The notes below the pieces were generated by a model. That model saw nothing but the letters and a program-made list of their open reading frames with translations. It did no database searches and was not told the origin of the DNA. Position numbers and translations under genes: made by a program. DNA of 64,000 nucleotides from NCBI RefSeq assembly GCF_001570805.1, contig NZ_BCSJ01000002.1, forward strand, positions 124,001 through 188,000, in the 5' to 3' direction. Below are positions 54,031 through 63,166 of the stretch, piece by piece. The DNA is from Brevibacterium epidermidis NBRC 14811. Its GTDB lineage: Bacteria > Actinomycetota > Actinomycetes > Actinomycetales > Brevibacteriaceae. Position 1 is the first letter of the stretch, and each line of letters starts with the position of its first letter.

Positions 54031-55080
54031 ATGCCGCAGATTGACGATTACGTCCACCCCTTCGCCGAGGTGGCGCTGACCAACATCACCCGTGAGTATC
54101 CGTTCGCCTCCCATCATCTGGCGCGGAGTCTGGCCGATATCGTGCCTGCGGTGGAGAAGAATCCGGCGTTCGCGAACTCCTATGACTGGCATTCGAGCGT
54201 GCATATGCACTACCTGCTGGCGTCTTTGCTGGAGACCGAGGTGGCGCAGAGTGCCGGTTGGCGCGAACGTGCGATCGAGATCCTGTCTTCGCATTTGAGC
54301 GAGGAACATATACTCACCGAGGCGGCTTTCCTCCGTGAGAATCCGTCCTGGGAGCGGCCGTATGGCTGGGCCTGGGCGGTCGAGCTCAATCGGGTGCTGA
54401 ATGCCAGCGCCGTTTCGGAGCTTCGTGCGCTCGGCGCGAACACTCAAGTGCTCGCGTACACGGTCTTCGATCTTGCATCGACGTGGCTGCCCAAAGTGGC
54501 CGCGCCAGTCCGGCATGGGGTGCACTCGAACACCGCATTCGGGCTGCGTCGGATTCTTTTGGGAGCCCGGGAGGCAGATCGTCACGATGTCGTCGACATC
54601 ATTGCCGGTGCAGCTCGTCGATTCTTCGCCGAGGATGCCGCCTGGAACTTCCGCCAGGAACGCAGCGGCCACGACTTCCTCTCCCCTGGTTTGTGCGAGG
54701 CCGACCTCATGGCGGAGGTCCTCACCGAGGATGAGCTCGCATCTTGGCTGCCGGAGTTCCTTTCCGAGTTGTCTCCCGAGTCGCCGGCGCTCACACCTGT
54801 GAACGTCCTCGACCCGACCGACGGACACCAGAGCCACCTTTACGGTTTGGGACTCTCAGTTGCGGCATCGGTGATGCGACTGGCGCCGAAGCTGGAGTCG
54901 ATCGCGGAGAACACGGGCGATGATGACCTCATGGCTCAGGCAAAAGGCATGCTCACACGAGTCGATTCATTAATGGCACCTGGCCTTGAGGCTGCTGTCT
55001 CAGACGAGTATGTGTCCTCTCATTGGCTCGCGACGTTTGCTTGGGAAGCATTGATTCAGCGAGTCGGCCATCAGAACTAG
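54031..55080 (+). CDS. DUF2891 family protein
   Basis: A 349-residue protein matching DUF2891, with the conserved S-Y-D-W-H-S-S-V-H and W-A-W-A-V-E-L segments and D-G-H-Q-S-H near the C-terminus. The all-alpha pattern and conserved Asp/His/Trp suggest an alpha/alpha-toroid enzyme, perhaps a glycoside or lyase fold, but no activity is known to me. ATG 54031; divergent from the CHY gene. Confidence 0.8.
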   Translation: MPQIDDYVHPFAEVALTNITREYPFASHHLARSLADIVPAVEKNPAFANSYDWHSSVHMHYLLASLLETEVAQSAGWRERAIEILSSHLSEEHILTEAAFLRENPSWERPYGWAWAVELNRVLNASAVSELRALGANTQVLAYTVFDLASTWLPKVAAPVRHGVHSNTAFGLRRILLGAREADRHDVVDIIAGAARRFFAEDAAWNFRQERSGHDFLSPGLCEADLMAEVLTEDELASWLPEFLSELSPESPALTPVNVLDPTDGHQSHLYGLGLSVAASVMRLAPKLESIAENTGDDDLMAQAKGMLTRVDSLMAPGLEAAVSDEYVSSHWLATFAWEALIQRVGHQN

Positions 55081-55110
55081 TGAAATCCAGCTGCCCCGGC
55101 AACTTCGTCG

Positions 55111-58110
55111 CTAGAACAGCTTGTCTTTCTGATCGTCGTTGTATTCGAGCCGAATTGGTGTCTCTTCATGGCTTAGATCAATTGACGGAGCTTTAGAGCT
55201 GCGGCTCTTTGCCTCTTCGATCGCCGGGCCTGTCGTCAAATAGTCATAGAGCGCTGCATCAATGGGGTACTCCAGGTTGAGGTCCATCGTGACAACGTCC
55301 AAACTCTTCCCGTTCTCCCCAGGCATCTTTGTTTGCACTGGGTCCGAGGACGTGGCCTGGCCCAAGTAGTAAAAGTCCGTGCCTTCAGCGTCGTCCTTCT
55401 TAGCAAAGAGATACAGCGGGATCTCATTGTTCACAATCGACCGGACTTCCTTGCTCTGCAATGTCCTCTTGCTGCGTGTGAACCAGCGGAGCGTGTTCTC
55501 GCTAACAAAAGAGTCTTCGTACGAAGTGCTCGCCGACACGTCGTCATCTTTGTGATAAGTCACGAAGATTGGACACGAATTGGAGTAGACGTCGACTTTG
55601 TACCCGTACATCGTCCCTTTTTGATCGCTTTGCCAATTGAGCAGTCTGCAAACGTCTTTGCGCGAGTACTTCTTCCCTGCCTCTAGACGTTCATCCCAGC
55701 GGTACCTGTGACGGGATAAGAAGAGCCCTGTCTCAATTGCATCAGTCAAATGGGCTAAGAAGCTGGGCGAGTGTTCAAGCAGGTCCAGAAATTCTGAGGT
55801 TGGAGTGATCCTGCCGTCTGTCCAATCGACGATCGGAGTCCCGTATTTTTTCTGATCACCCTCAGTGAAGAATTCAAAGTTGAAAATTCTTTCAATGGAG
55901 TCAATTGTGGCCTGGTCTGAAGTCGCTCCCTTCTGATCAAAAAGCGAGCGAAGGTCACTCACAGTCACAGGAGTTCTTGCACTCACTAGTTGCTCGAGCA
56001 CCAGAAGTTCATGGGGCCGTTTGCCGTTCAGAAACTCCTGACTTACCATCGACAAGATCTGACTTTCTCTGTCTGTGGGCTGCTCGTCGACGACTTTGAA
56101 GGCGTTGAGCAGTTTCCAATAGTTGCCACGCGCACTGGCGATTACTACTGGATCAACAACATCAAAGCGCGCATAGTCCATCAGCATCGGCGGCCTACCG
56201 AGTCGGGTATGCAGGTCTCTAAAGGACTGCTTGAGGTTCTTCAGGCTATCCAGGCGTGTGGACTCGATCGACTTGAAGATTCGCTCCTTTGCGACCGCAT
56301 CAAAGTTGATGCTTGAAAGTCCAGAAACCGCACCGACATCTTGCGCTTCAATCATCTTCTTCCGGAGAGAGTCCTTGTTCAGGCTGCTGTCTCCGAAGAG
56401 GGCAATCGGCACGAGGAAGTTGTTCGTGTAGTTACCGATGAAGTCGATAACGATGAGATGGCTCTTGCCAGCTGCCTTGCGCAGTCCGCGGCCGAGCTGC
56501 TGAGTAAAGATGATGCTCGACTGAGTTTGCCGAAGCATGACCACTTGGTTGACTGTCCGGATATCAATGCCTTCGTTAAACACATCGACGGAGATGATGT
56601 AGTCGAGCTCTCCGTTTTCAAGCTGGGAGACGACACGTTCACGGATTTCTACCGAATCTTCACCAGTTAGAGCTCGCGTTCGAAGCCGTTTGCCATGTAC
56701 GTCGTTCTGGTTGAGAAGCGTCGATAGCTCTCGAGCTTCATCTTTTCGGCTGCAGAACATGAGGCCTCTGACCGGGTCGCCTACGTGCCCATAACGCTCA
56801 ATCACCTGAATCAGGTGAGCTACTCTCTCTGGGGCAACGAGGTTCCGCAGCTGGCTTGTGTCACCGATAACTTCGCCGTCCTTCTCGAAGTCGGTGACGC
56901 CGTAATAGTGGAACGGGGCGAGCATGTCTTCCTCGAGCGCCTTCTGTAGTCGAATCTCATAGGGCACGTTGTAGTCGAACAGGCTATAGACATTGAAATC
57001 GTCTGACCGCTCGGGAGTAGCGGTGATTCCAAGCATGAAGTCCGGGGTGAAGTACTGAATGATGTTCTGGTGCAACCTCGCACCAGCCCTATGAACCTCA
57101 TCGATGAGGATGTAGTCGAAGTGGTCGCGTGCGATTTGGTTCAGCTTTTCAGCCGATCCCAGTGACTGCACGGTTGCGAATACGAACCGTCGATCAAGTT
57201 CTCTACGCGACCCGACGAACTTCCCAACCTCGTGTTCCTCAAGATCGAGCACCTTGGTGAATTCCTCAATCGCGCGATCGAGAATTTGTTCTCGGTGCAC
57301 GACGAAGAGCACTCGTTCCGGATTTGCGGCCTTTACGTCTAGCGCCGCGAGAATGGTCTTACCTGTGCCAGTCGCCGACACGACTAGAGCTTTATCCTCA
57401 CCCGAGTCGCGTACCTTTTGAATTTCAAGGAGAGCCTCTGCCTGCATCGCATTGGCGACAATCTGAGTACGAGTCCCCGGCAGCTGAAGGTTCGACCCCG
57501 AAACTTCGCTACGTGCCGAAGGCGGGACGTACAACTCTTCGTATACATTGATCCAGTCATCGCTCAGCAGCGTGGCGGACTCAAGCTGGATATCAATAGC
57601 AGCAGCAAGCTGCTGAACAATATCGCCGTCAGGAAGTGCTGAGAACCTCAGGTTCCACTCGTGGTTTCGCTTGAGCGCCCGAGAAGTCAGATTTGAGCTA
57701 CCCACGATCGCTGTGGTCGTAGCTGCTTGCTCAAAGATGAAGCCTTTGGGATGGAAACCTCTTGTGTCATCTTCAAACACGTACACTTCGATGCCAAGGT
57801 CGTGGAGATTCTTCAGTTCCCTAAATGACTCAGGTGAGTTGAAACCCAAGTAAGTCGAAGTGATGATTCGGCCCCGGCCCGGGAACTCAATCAGTGGTTG
57901 CTTCAATGAAGCGATTGCATCTGAACTGACAAATGCAACTGAAAAGGTGAAGCTCTTCGAGCGTCTCAGTTCTTCAAGGATGGCTTTGTGCATCGTGTTG
58001 GCTTCAACATTTGAAACCAACATCGGGTTGAAGAGGCGTTCCGCGGGTGACGAACGATCAAGAAATCCGAACGCTGTGTCTCGGCGAACATGCTCTGGAA
58101 CTGTTGCCAC
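55111..58110 (-). CDS. PLD nuclease-SF2 helicase-DUF3427 protein, candidate defence effector
   Basis: A 999-residue protein of three parts. A phospholipase-D-like nuclease at about 30-190 has the HKD motif (His120, Lys122, then S138-S-N140). A type III restriction-like SF2 helicase at about 215-560 has Walker A G248-T-G-K-T252, D337-E-V-H340, G-I-T-A-T-P (361-366) and Q-Q-L-G-R-G-L-R (537-544). A DUF3427 region follows (about 570-999). GTG 58110 lies two bases after the NUDIX stop, and the ribosome site GAGGAG overlaps that stop. Lower GC than its flanks. This domain set recurs in phage-defence islands; degrading invading DNA is the probable role (inference). Confidence 0.87.
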   Translation of the reverse strand: MATVPEHVRRDTAFGFLDRSSPAERLFNPMLVSNVEANTMHKAILEELRRSKSFTFSVAFVSSDAIASLKQPLIEFPGRGRIITSTYLGFNSPESFRELKNLHDLGIEVYVFEDDTRGFHPKGFIFEQAATTTAIVGSSNLTSRALKRNHEWNLRFSALPDGDIVQQLAAAIDIQLESATLLSDDWINVYEELYVPPSARSEVSGSNLQLPGTRTQIVANAMQAEALLEIQKVRDSGEDKALVVSATGTGKTILAALDVKAANPERVLFVVHREQILDRAIEEFTKVLDLEEHEVGKFVGSRRELDRRFVFATVQSLGSAEKLNQIARDHFDYILIDEVHRAGARLHQNIIQYFTPDFMLGITATPERSDDFNVYSLFDYNVPYEIRLQKALEEDMLAPFHYYGVTDFEKDGEVIGDTSQLRNLVAPERVAHLIQVIERYGHVGDPVRGLMFCSRKDEARELSTLLNQNDVHGKRLRTRALTGEDSVEIRERVVSQLENGELDYIISVDVFNEGIDIRTVNQVVMLRQTQSSIIFTQQLGRGLRKAAGKSHLIVIDFIGNYTNNFLVPIALFGDSSLNKDSLRKKMIEAQDVGAVSGLSSINFDAVAKERIFKSIESTRLDSLKNLKQSFRDLHTRLGRPPMLMDYARFDVVDPVVIASARGNYWKLLNAFKVVDEQPTDRESQILSMVSQEFLNGKRPHELLVLEQLVSARTPVTVSDLRSLFDQKGATSDQATIDSIERIFNFEFFTEGDQKKYGTPIVDWTDGRITPTSEFLDLLEHSPSFLAHLTDAIETGLFLSRHRYRWDERLEAGKKYSRKDVCRLLNWQSDQKGTMYGYKVDVYSNSCPIFVTYHKDDDVSASTSYEDSFVSENTLRWFTRSKRTLQSKEVRSIVNNEIPLYLFAKKDDAEGTDFYYLGQATSSDPVQTKMPGENGKSLDVVTMDLNLEYPIDAALYDYLTTGPAIEEAKSRSSKAPSIDLSHEETPIRLEYNDDQKDKLF

Positions 58111-58112
58111 GC

Positions 58113-58520
58113 CTACTCCTCGGTCATTGAGAAATCTTGCACCACCTTCTCAACTGCAGGTATATCAGCTGGCGCCCACTCCACCGAATCGAGGTCGGTT
58201 GCTTCGATCCATCGAATTTCGGAATGTTCAGTTAGTTTCGGTTCGCCTTCAACCAATGTGGAGTAGAAGGTAGTGAGCGTAACGAAGCCGAAGTCGTATT
58301 CGTGCCGAGTAGAGGCGACTTCGTCTCCAATTTCAGCAGTGCACAGTAGCTCTTCCTGAAGCTCTCGAACTAGAGCGTCACGTGGAGTCTCTCCAGCTTC
58401 AATCTTGCCTCCGGGAAACTCCCACATGCCCGCCAACGACATCGTTGAGCTCCTCTGAGCGGCCAATATTTTCGTTCCGTCGACGACGATAGCGCCTACA
58501 ACGTTAATTTCCTTTTTCAC
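58113..58520 (-). CDS. NUDIX hydrolase, MutT-like
   Basis: About 135 residues from GTG 58520 (V-K-K-E-I-N-V-V-G-A-I-V-V), the usual beginning of this family, with GAGGGGAG eight bases upstream. An in-frame ATG at 58544 has its GGAGG site too close. The Nudix box G-K-I-E-A-G-E-x7-R-E-L-Q-E-E fits the G-x5-E-x7-R-E-U-x-E-E pattern. Such enzymes cleave 8-oxo-dGTP, modified dNTPs or nucleotide signals. It is coupled to the helicase gene (2-base gap), so the two act together, perhaps to hydrolyse a phage-related or signalling nucleotide (inference). Confidence 0.85.
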   Translation of the reverse strand: MKKEINVVGAIVVDGTKILAAQRSSTMSLAGMWEFPGGKIEAGETPRDALVRELQEELLCTAEIGDEVASTRHEYDFGFVTLTTFYSTLVEGEPKLTEHSEIRWIEATDLDSVEWAPADIPAVEKVVQDFSMTEE

Positions 58521-59140
58521 GGTCCAGCTCCCCTCGTCCTCCATGCCTCCCCTACCCTACCGACTCGCTAAGCGTCGCCACACGCATAAAGATCGAATTG
58601 AAGCTTCCAACATTCCATCTGGCCGTCTCGATGGACATTTACAGCAACCCAGCGTGAGATACGAAAAGCGCCGCCTTCAGGTGCGCACTGCGCCACAGAC
58701 AGCTCTCGCTCCCCCTCGGCTCCAACACCGTTGACCGACTACCTCCTTCTCCAACCACTTGTTTGTGTCAGAGCCGCAGTGTTGACTATCAGTATGGTCA
58801 CAAGCATCGTTGTTCTGTCACTCACCATCGTCGTGTTAATCGCTGTAGGCTACTTCGCCTTTAGACACTGGAACAACAAAATCGCCCGCCTGAATGAGGA
58901 GCGTCAGAACACTTCTACATTCGCCCAGAAGCGAACCGCCGAGATTACAGTGAAATTATGCGCACTCATATCAATAGCCGGATGGGCCAATTTGTCATGA
59001 ATTGGCATAACGAGATTCCGATTCCCGGGGCGCGAAATGGTAGCGTAAGTCTCCCGCAAACGGTAGTGTAGCCAGTTGCCGGTGACGCCGGACTACCCGA
59101 TCGTCATCCACTCTGACCTGGTGCTTCACCGCTCAGGAAC
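58521..59140. other. Mostly non-coding low-GC region after the defence pair
   Basis: About 620 bases between the NUDIX start and the end of the NRAMP gene. Only a short possible membrane-protein frame (58794-59000) is seen. The rest shows no clear gene, RNA or repeat. Confidence 0.5.
58794..59000 (+). CDS. Possible small membrane protein
   Basis: 68 residues from ATG 58794. It has one strong hydrophobic helix (V-L-S-L-T-I-V-V-L-I-A-V-G-Y-F-A-F), then a charged K-I-A-R-L-N-E-E-R-Q segment. No ribosome site was seen, and the length is near chance level. It lies next to the defence pair and could be a small membrane partner, but this is weak. Confidence 0.3.
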   Translation: MVTSIVVLSLTIVVLIAVGYFAFRHWNNKIARLNEERQNTSTFAQKRTAEITVKLCALISIAGWANLS

Positions 59141-60448
59141 CTACCCCACCAGCCCCATCACCGACTCCTTGACCTGCAGGGCAGCGAGAAACCCGAACAG
59201 TGCCAGGCACACGGCGAGCAGCACGTTCGACCACTTCGTATTGCGCAGTTGAGCCGGCACGGATGAGCGGTTGAGGATGACGAGCAGCGCCAGGGCGAGC
59301 ACCGGCAGAATGAACGCGCTGATCGCTGCGTAGACGAGCACGAGGGTGACGGGTTTGCCGAGGCTCATGATGACCAACGTTGCGATCGAGAGGTAGACGA
59401 GGACGCCGCGGAACTCGATTGACTTCGCCGACATCTCATTGGCCGGTTCGTCCTGGTGCGGGTAGCGCCGCAGCACGCGCAGGCAGTCGGCGGTGACGTA
59501 GGCGATTCCGGAGAACCCGCCGAGCACGCTCGTGTACACCACGGCGAGGAAGCTGATGAGGAACACCAAACGCCCGGTCTCACCGATCCGACCCACCAGG
59601 TCATCGGCGATCGCGAACAGCGCATCATTGTCCGAAATCGTGAAGCCCTGCCCGTAGAGGATGAAGGCTCCCACGGCGCTCATTGCCACGGCGAAGATGA
59701 AGACGAGTCCATAGCTGATGAACAGGTCGAGCCGGACGACGGGCTTCCAGTCAGGCGTCCGCCATGCCTTCTCACGGATCCAGAACGAGTAGGCGAGGAT
59801 GCCGGTCGCTCCCCCGACTCCGCCGATGAGCGACATCACCGTGATGATCGAGGTGTTCGGGAACGTCGGCACGATCGTCGCCGCGGCGACCTCCTGCGCG
59901 TCCTGGCCCTGGAACACGGAGATCGCCAAGGCGAGGATGCCGAAGAACATAATGATTCCGAAGCCCATCATGGCCTTTTCCACGATTCCGTACCGGCCGA
60001 TGCCGACAAGCACCGCGGCGGAGAGGAGCACGACGATCGCGGTCGGCCAGAACGGCAGGACGGGGAAGATCGCCTGCAGGATCGTCGTCGTCACCGCGAT
60101 GACACCGGCTCCGAAGAACAGCCCGACGAGCAACTCGGCGATGAGGAAGAGGATCGGGAACGTCCGCCCGCCGAATCGAGTGAGATGGGAGATCAAGGAC
60201 CGGTCGCCGCTCATCTGCAGCCGCGACACCGCCTCGGAGAGAACGAACTTGAGGATGATGCCGACGGTGAACACCCAGATGAGCGCCAAACCGTATTCGG
60301 CGCCGGAGTTCATCGTCGTGATCATGTCCGAAGCTCCGACGCTGGCCAGCGCCAACACGATCCCCGGACCGATGAGGCGGAGGCGTCCAGCCCATGATGT
60401 CGGCGCCGAGGCGGCGTTCTTCGTCTGCGATGTCGTTTCGGCGGACAT
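59141..60448 (-). CDS. NRAMP-superfamily transporter, non-canonical
   Basis: About 435 residues from ATG 60448 (GAAGGAG 12 bases upstream), with 11-12 membrane helices of the LeuT fold. The first helix begins G-P-G-I-V-L-A-L-A-S-V-G-A-S-D-M, but the Mn/Fe-binding D-P-G-N motif of true NRAMP is missing. In helix 6 the M-P-H motif is replaced by G-G-A-T-G-I-L. This points to an NRAMP-related carrier for Mg2+, another metal or an organic solute. It is divergent from the arr gene. Confidence 0.83.
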   Translation of the reverse strand: MSAETTSQTKNAASAPTSWAGRLRLIGPGIVLALASVGASDMITTMNSGAEYGLALIWVFTVGIILKFVLSEAVSRLQMSGDRSLISHLTRFGGRTFPILFLIAELLVGLFFGAGVIAVTTTILQAIFPVLPFWPTAIVVLLSAAVLVGIGRYGIVEKAMMGFGIIMFFGILALAISVFQGQDAQEVAAATIVPTFPNTSIITVMSLIGGVGGATGILAYSFWIREKAWRTPDWKPVVRLDLFISYGLVFIFAVAMSAVGAFILYGQGFTISDNDALFAIADDLVGRIGETGRLVFLISFLAVVYTSVLGGFSGIAYVTADCLRVLRRYPHQDEPANEMSAKSIEFRGVLVYLSIATLVIMSLGKPVTLVLVYAAISAFILPVLALALLVILNRSSVPAQLRNTKWSNVLLAVCLALFGFLAALQVKESVMGLVG

Positions 60449-60687
60449 TGGCGGGGTGGGCTCCTTCACGTGGGTTCGTCGACGACGCCACCGGAGAAGT
60501 TCGCACGGGGCATCTTTCGCTCAGGAGAGTATGGCCGAGGTCGTCACATTCCGGGACGAAAGTCTCACTACCCGGAAAGCGACTCTGCTTCGATCCACGC
60601 CGCAGCGCTCCGCATCAACCGCTCAAGGCCCATACTAGTCGCCGAATCCGAGGCCGATTCGCAGTCTTCGAGCGTATATTCGACGCC

Positions 60688-61101
60688 ATGGCTGACGCAC
60701 TCGATGAAGGACCCTTCTTCCACGGCACCCGTGCCGAACTCGCACCCGGCGACCTGCTGACTGCGGGCTTCGCTTCGAACTACCGACCCGAAGTGACGAT
60801 GAATCACATCTACTTCACGGCCCTGCCCGACGGTGCAGGATTGGCCGCCGAGGTGGCCGCCCTCAACGGCGGACAGCCGCACGTCTACGAGGTTGAACCC
60901 CTCGGTGACTACGACGACGACCCGAACGTCACGGACAAGAAGTTCCCCGGCAACCCCACTCGCTCCTTTCGCAGCACCGAACCCCTGCGCATCGTCCGCG
61001 AGGTCACCGACTGGAAGCGCCTGAGCGAGCAGGACCTGCGAATGTGGCGCGAACGCCTCGCCGCCATCCGTGAGGATGACAGCAAAGAGATCATCAACTG
61101 A
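60688..61101 (+). CDS. arr: NAD+:rifampin ADP-ribosyltransferase
   Basis: A 137-residue enzyme that ADP-ribosylates rifamycins and so inactivates them. The residues known to matter in Arr-ms align: His12 (G-P-F-F-H-G-T), Tyr42 (N-H-I-Y-F-T-A) and Asp77 (D-D-D-P-N-V-T-D-K-K-F-P-G-N-P-T-R). ATG 60688 gives the usual Arr length. It is chromosomal in appearance, with no transposon or integron signs nearby, so it is probably intrinsic resistance. Confidence 0.92.
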   Translation: MADALDEGPFFHGTRAELAPGDLLTAGFASNYRPEVTMNHIYFTALPDGAGLAAEVAALNGGQPHVYEVEPLGDYDDDPNVTDKKFPGNPTRSFRSTEPLRIVREVTDWKRLSEQDLRMWRERLAAIREDDSKEIIN

Positions 61102-61173
61102 CACCGCCGAGGCGGCACATCCCACTGCGCCTGCGAGGAGTCAACCTCGCTTCGCTCCGAAGGCCGCCTGGGC

Positions 61174-61656
61174 TCAGTCCTGCTTTGCTCCGAACACCGG
61201 GTGATCGCTGGCGATCGAGATGCGGTTGAACGCGTTGATGAGGATCGTCGACCATTCGATCGCAGAGATCTGTTCGGTCGTCAGGTACTGCGCCACCTCA
61301 GCGGCGATCGCGTCCCGATCCTCCGTCTTGTCCAGCACGGTCAACGACTCGGCCAGGGTCAGTGCCGCGAACTCCTGATCAGTGAAGATCTCGGCCTCGT
61401 GCCAGCTCGGCAGCACATCGAGCTTGAGCTGGGAGACGCCGGCCTTCCTGGCCGCCGGGGCATGGATGCTCAGGCAGGTGCGGCAGCCATTGATCTGCGA
61501 GACCCGAGTGTTGACGAGCTCGATGAGCGCATCGTCGAGACCCGCTTCGCGCGACGCCTTCCGCGAACTCGCGGCCGCCTGGGCCATCGCCTTGTAGTTC
61601 TCGGGGTGGATCTTGTCGATGAATGGTCGACTTGCGTTGCTCATACCCTCACTCAC
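61174..61656 (-). CDS. AhpD/carboxymuconolactone decarboxylase-family protein
   Basis: A 160-residue alkylhydroperoxidase-like protein. The redox motif N-G-C-R-T-C-L-S-I-H gives the C-x-x-C-x3-H (Cys58, Cys61, His65) of AhpD. GTG 61656 overlaps the GNAT stop as GTGA; ATG 61644 is a possible later start. It is the last gene of the MarR-pirin-GNAT-AhpD unit, and peroxide or quinone defence is a likely theme. Confidence 0.85.
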   Translation of the reverse strand: MSEGMSNASRPFIDKIHPENYKAMAQAAASSRKASREAGLDDALIELVNTRVSQINGCRTCLSIHAPAARKAGVSQLKLDVLPSWHEAEIFTDQEFAALTLAESLTVLDKTEDRDAIAAEVAQYLTTEQISAIEWSTILINAFNRISIASDHPVFGAKQD

Positions 61657-62027
61657 GCCTGTCGCTTGACGATGTCGATATCGGCGCCCGTCGCATTGCG
61701 GAACCTGCCGCCCTGTGCCGCGTAGTCGTCGCCGGTCTCCTGCAGCTTCTTGACGAAGAGCGGGCAGACGGGCACGACGGTCACTCCGCGTTCGCGTGAG
61801 TCCTCGAGTGCCTCGGCGACGAGGATCTTCGATAACCCACGACCGCCGAACTGCTCGTCGACGACGGTGTGATGGAAGATGCGTTCGGTCTCCGCGTCGG
61901 GTCCGGGCAGGAAGAACGCGTGCCCGGCCACGGTCCCGTCGGCTACGGCGATGTCATAGGACTGGCCGTCCTCGTTGAAGGTCACGGTCACCTCGGCGCC
62001 GGTCTTGTCTTCGAATGTCTTCGACAT
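61653..62027 (-). CDS. GNAT family N-acetyltransferase (short, YjdJ-like)
   Basis: A 124-residue minimal GNAT with the acetyl-CoA motif V-D-E-Q-F-G-G-R-G-L-S and a C-terminal C-P-L-F-V-K. Such short GNATs are often unassigned. It starts 12 bases after the pirin stop and overlaps the AhpD-like gene. Confidence 0.83.
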   Translation of the reverse strand: MSKTFEDKTGAEVTVTFNEDGQSYDIAVADGTVAGHAFFLPGPDAETERIFHHTVVDEQFGGRGLSKILVAEALEDSRERGVTVVPVCPLFVKKLQETGDDYAAQGGRFRNATGADIDIVKRQA

Positions 62028-62039
62028 GGTTAACGCTCC

Positions 62040-63083
62040 TTATTTCTGGACCTGCGGGGGCGGATTCCTCCGCGCTTTGATCGTGACGTCGGGCATCCTC
62101 GGTGCGGGGAGCCTGCCCATGCCATCGGCGTTCTGACCAGGACCGCCCTTGCCGACGTATCCCTCGACGGCGCCGAAGCGATCGCCTTCGGCCTGCCATT
62201 CCTCACGGTACCGGGCGATCTCCTCGTGGGTGCGGCCGAGGAAATTCCACCACATGACGATCTCTTCGGTGAACGGTTCACCGCCGATGAGGATGAGCCG
62301 GCCGGGTTCGTCGCTGCGATTGGCGATGCGCAGCTCCTCGACGCCGATGCCCGTGTAGCCGATCGCCGCGACCGGCAGATCGACGTTCTCCAGTGCGATA
62401 TCACCGGAATCGACGAGGAGGCCGTGCTCGAACCGCGGATCGACGGGCAGGTCGATGGTTGCGCCCGGATCGAGGCGTATCTCGACCCCGACCAGCGGGG
62501 TGTGCGTGTGCACCGGTGAGGAACCTTCGCCGAGGCGGCCGAGGAATACGAGCATCTCCCCGCCGTCAAGCGACACCGGCTCGGGTTCGAAATGCTCGAA
62601 TTCGCGTTCGGGCTGGTGGCGAGCGCCATCGGGCAGAGCCAGCCACAGTTGGACGCCGTGCAGCGTCGTCGTGCCCTCGGTCGAGACTTCGGAATGGCAG
62701 ATGCCGGCGCCTGCGGTCATGAGGTTGACTTCGCCGGGCAGGACGAGGCCCGCGTTTCCGCCGGAATCGATGTGTTGGATGGCGCCTTGGAACAACCAGC
62801 TGACGGTCTGCAATCCGGTGTGCGGGTGGGGTGCGACGTCCATTCCGCCGGTGACGGAGACGTCCGCCGGGCCGTAGTGGTCGACGAAGCACCACGGGCC
62901 GATGAGAGAACGCTGGCGCTGCGGGAGGGTCCGCCGCACGGTCATCGCGCGGGGCCCACCCAGCGGCACGTCGCGGGAGGTGATGATCTCGACTGGGGAA
63001 CGTCCCTGCTGGTCGCAGGAGGGCCCGGGCAGTCCCCCGGCCTTGCAGACTACCTGCTCGGGACGGGTCTCAACGTTGCTCAT
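62040..63083 (-). CDS. Pirin family protein
   Basis: A 347-residue bicupin. The N-terminal cupin carries H-P-H-T-G-L-Q-T-V-S-W and H-S-E-V-S metal residues, then the pirin C-terminal domain. Some pirins act as quercetin dioxygenases; others affect redox signalling. It follows the MarR gene by 83 bases on the same strand and is the first enzyme gene of this unit. Confidence 0.88.
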   Translation of the reverse strand: MSNVETRPEQVVCKAGGLPGPSCDQQGRSPVEIITSRDVPLGGPRAMTVRRTLPQRQRSLIGPWCFVDHYGPADVSVTGGMDVAPHPHTGLQTVSWLFQGAIQHIDSGGNAGLVLPGEVNLMTAGAGICHSEVSTEGTTTLHGVQLWLALPDGARHQPEREFEHFEPEPVSLDGGEMLVFLGRLGEGSSPVHTHTPLVGVEIRLDPGATIDLPVDPRFEHGLLVDSGDIALENVDLPVAAIGYTGIGVEELRIANRSDEPGRLILIGGEPFTEEIVMWWNFLGRTHEEIARYREEWQAEGDRFGAVEGYVGKGGPGQNADGMGRLPAPRMPDVTIKARRNPPPQVQK

Positions 63084-63166
63084 GGCCTCAGCCTAGCCGT
63101 CTTCGACAGGCGCGGGGAGGGGCGGCGGCAGGCCCCCTTGACCGCTGGCTGAGCTTTGTGAGTCAG

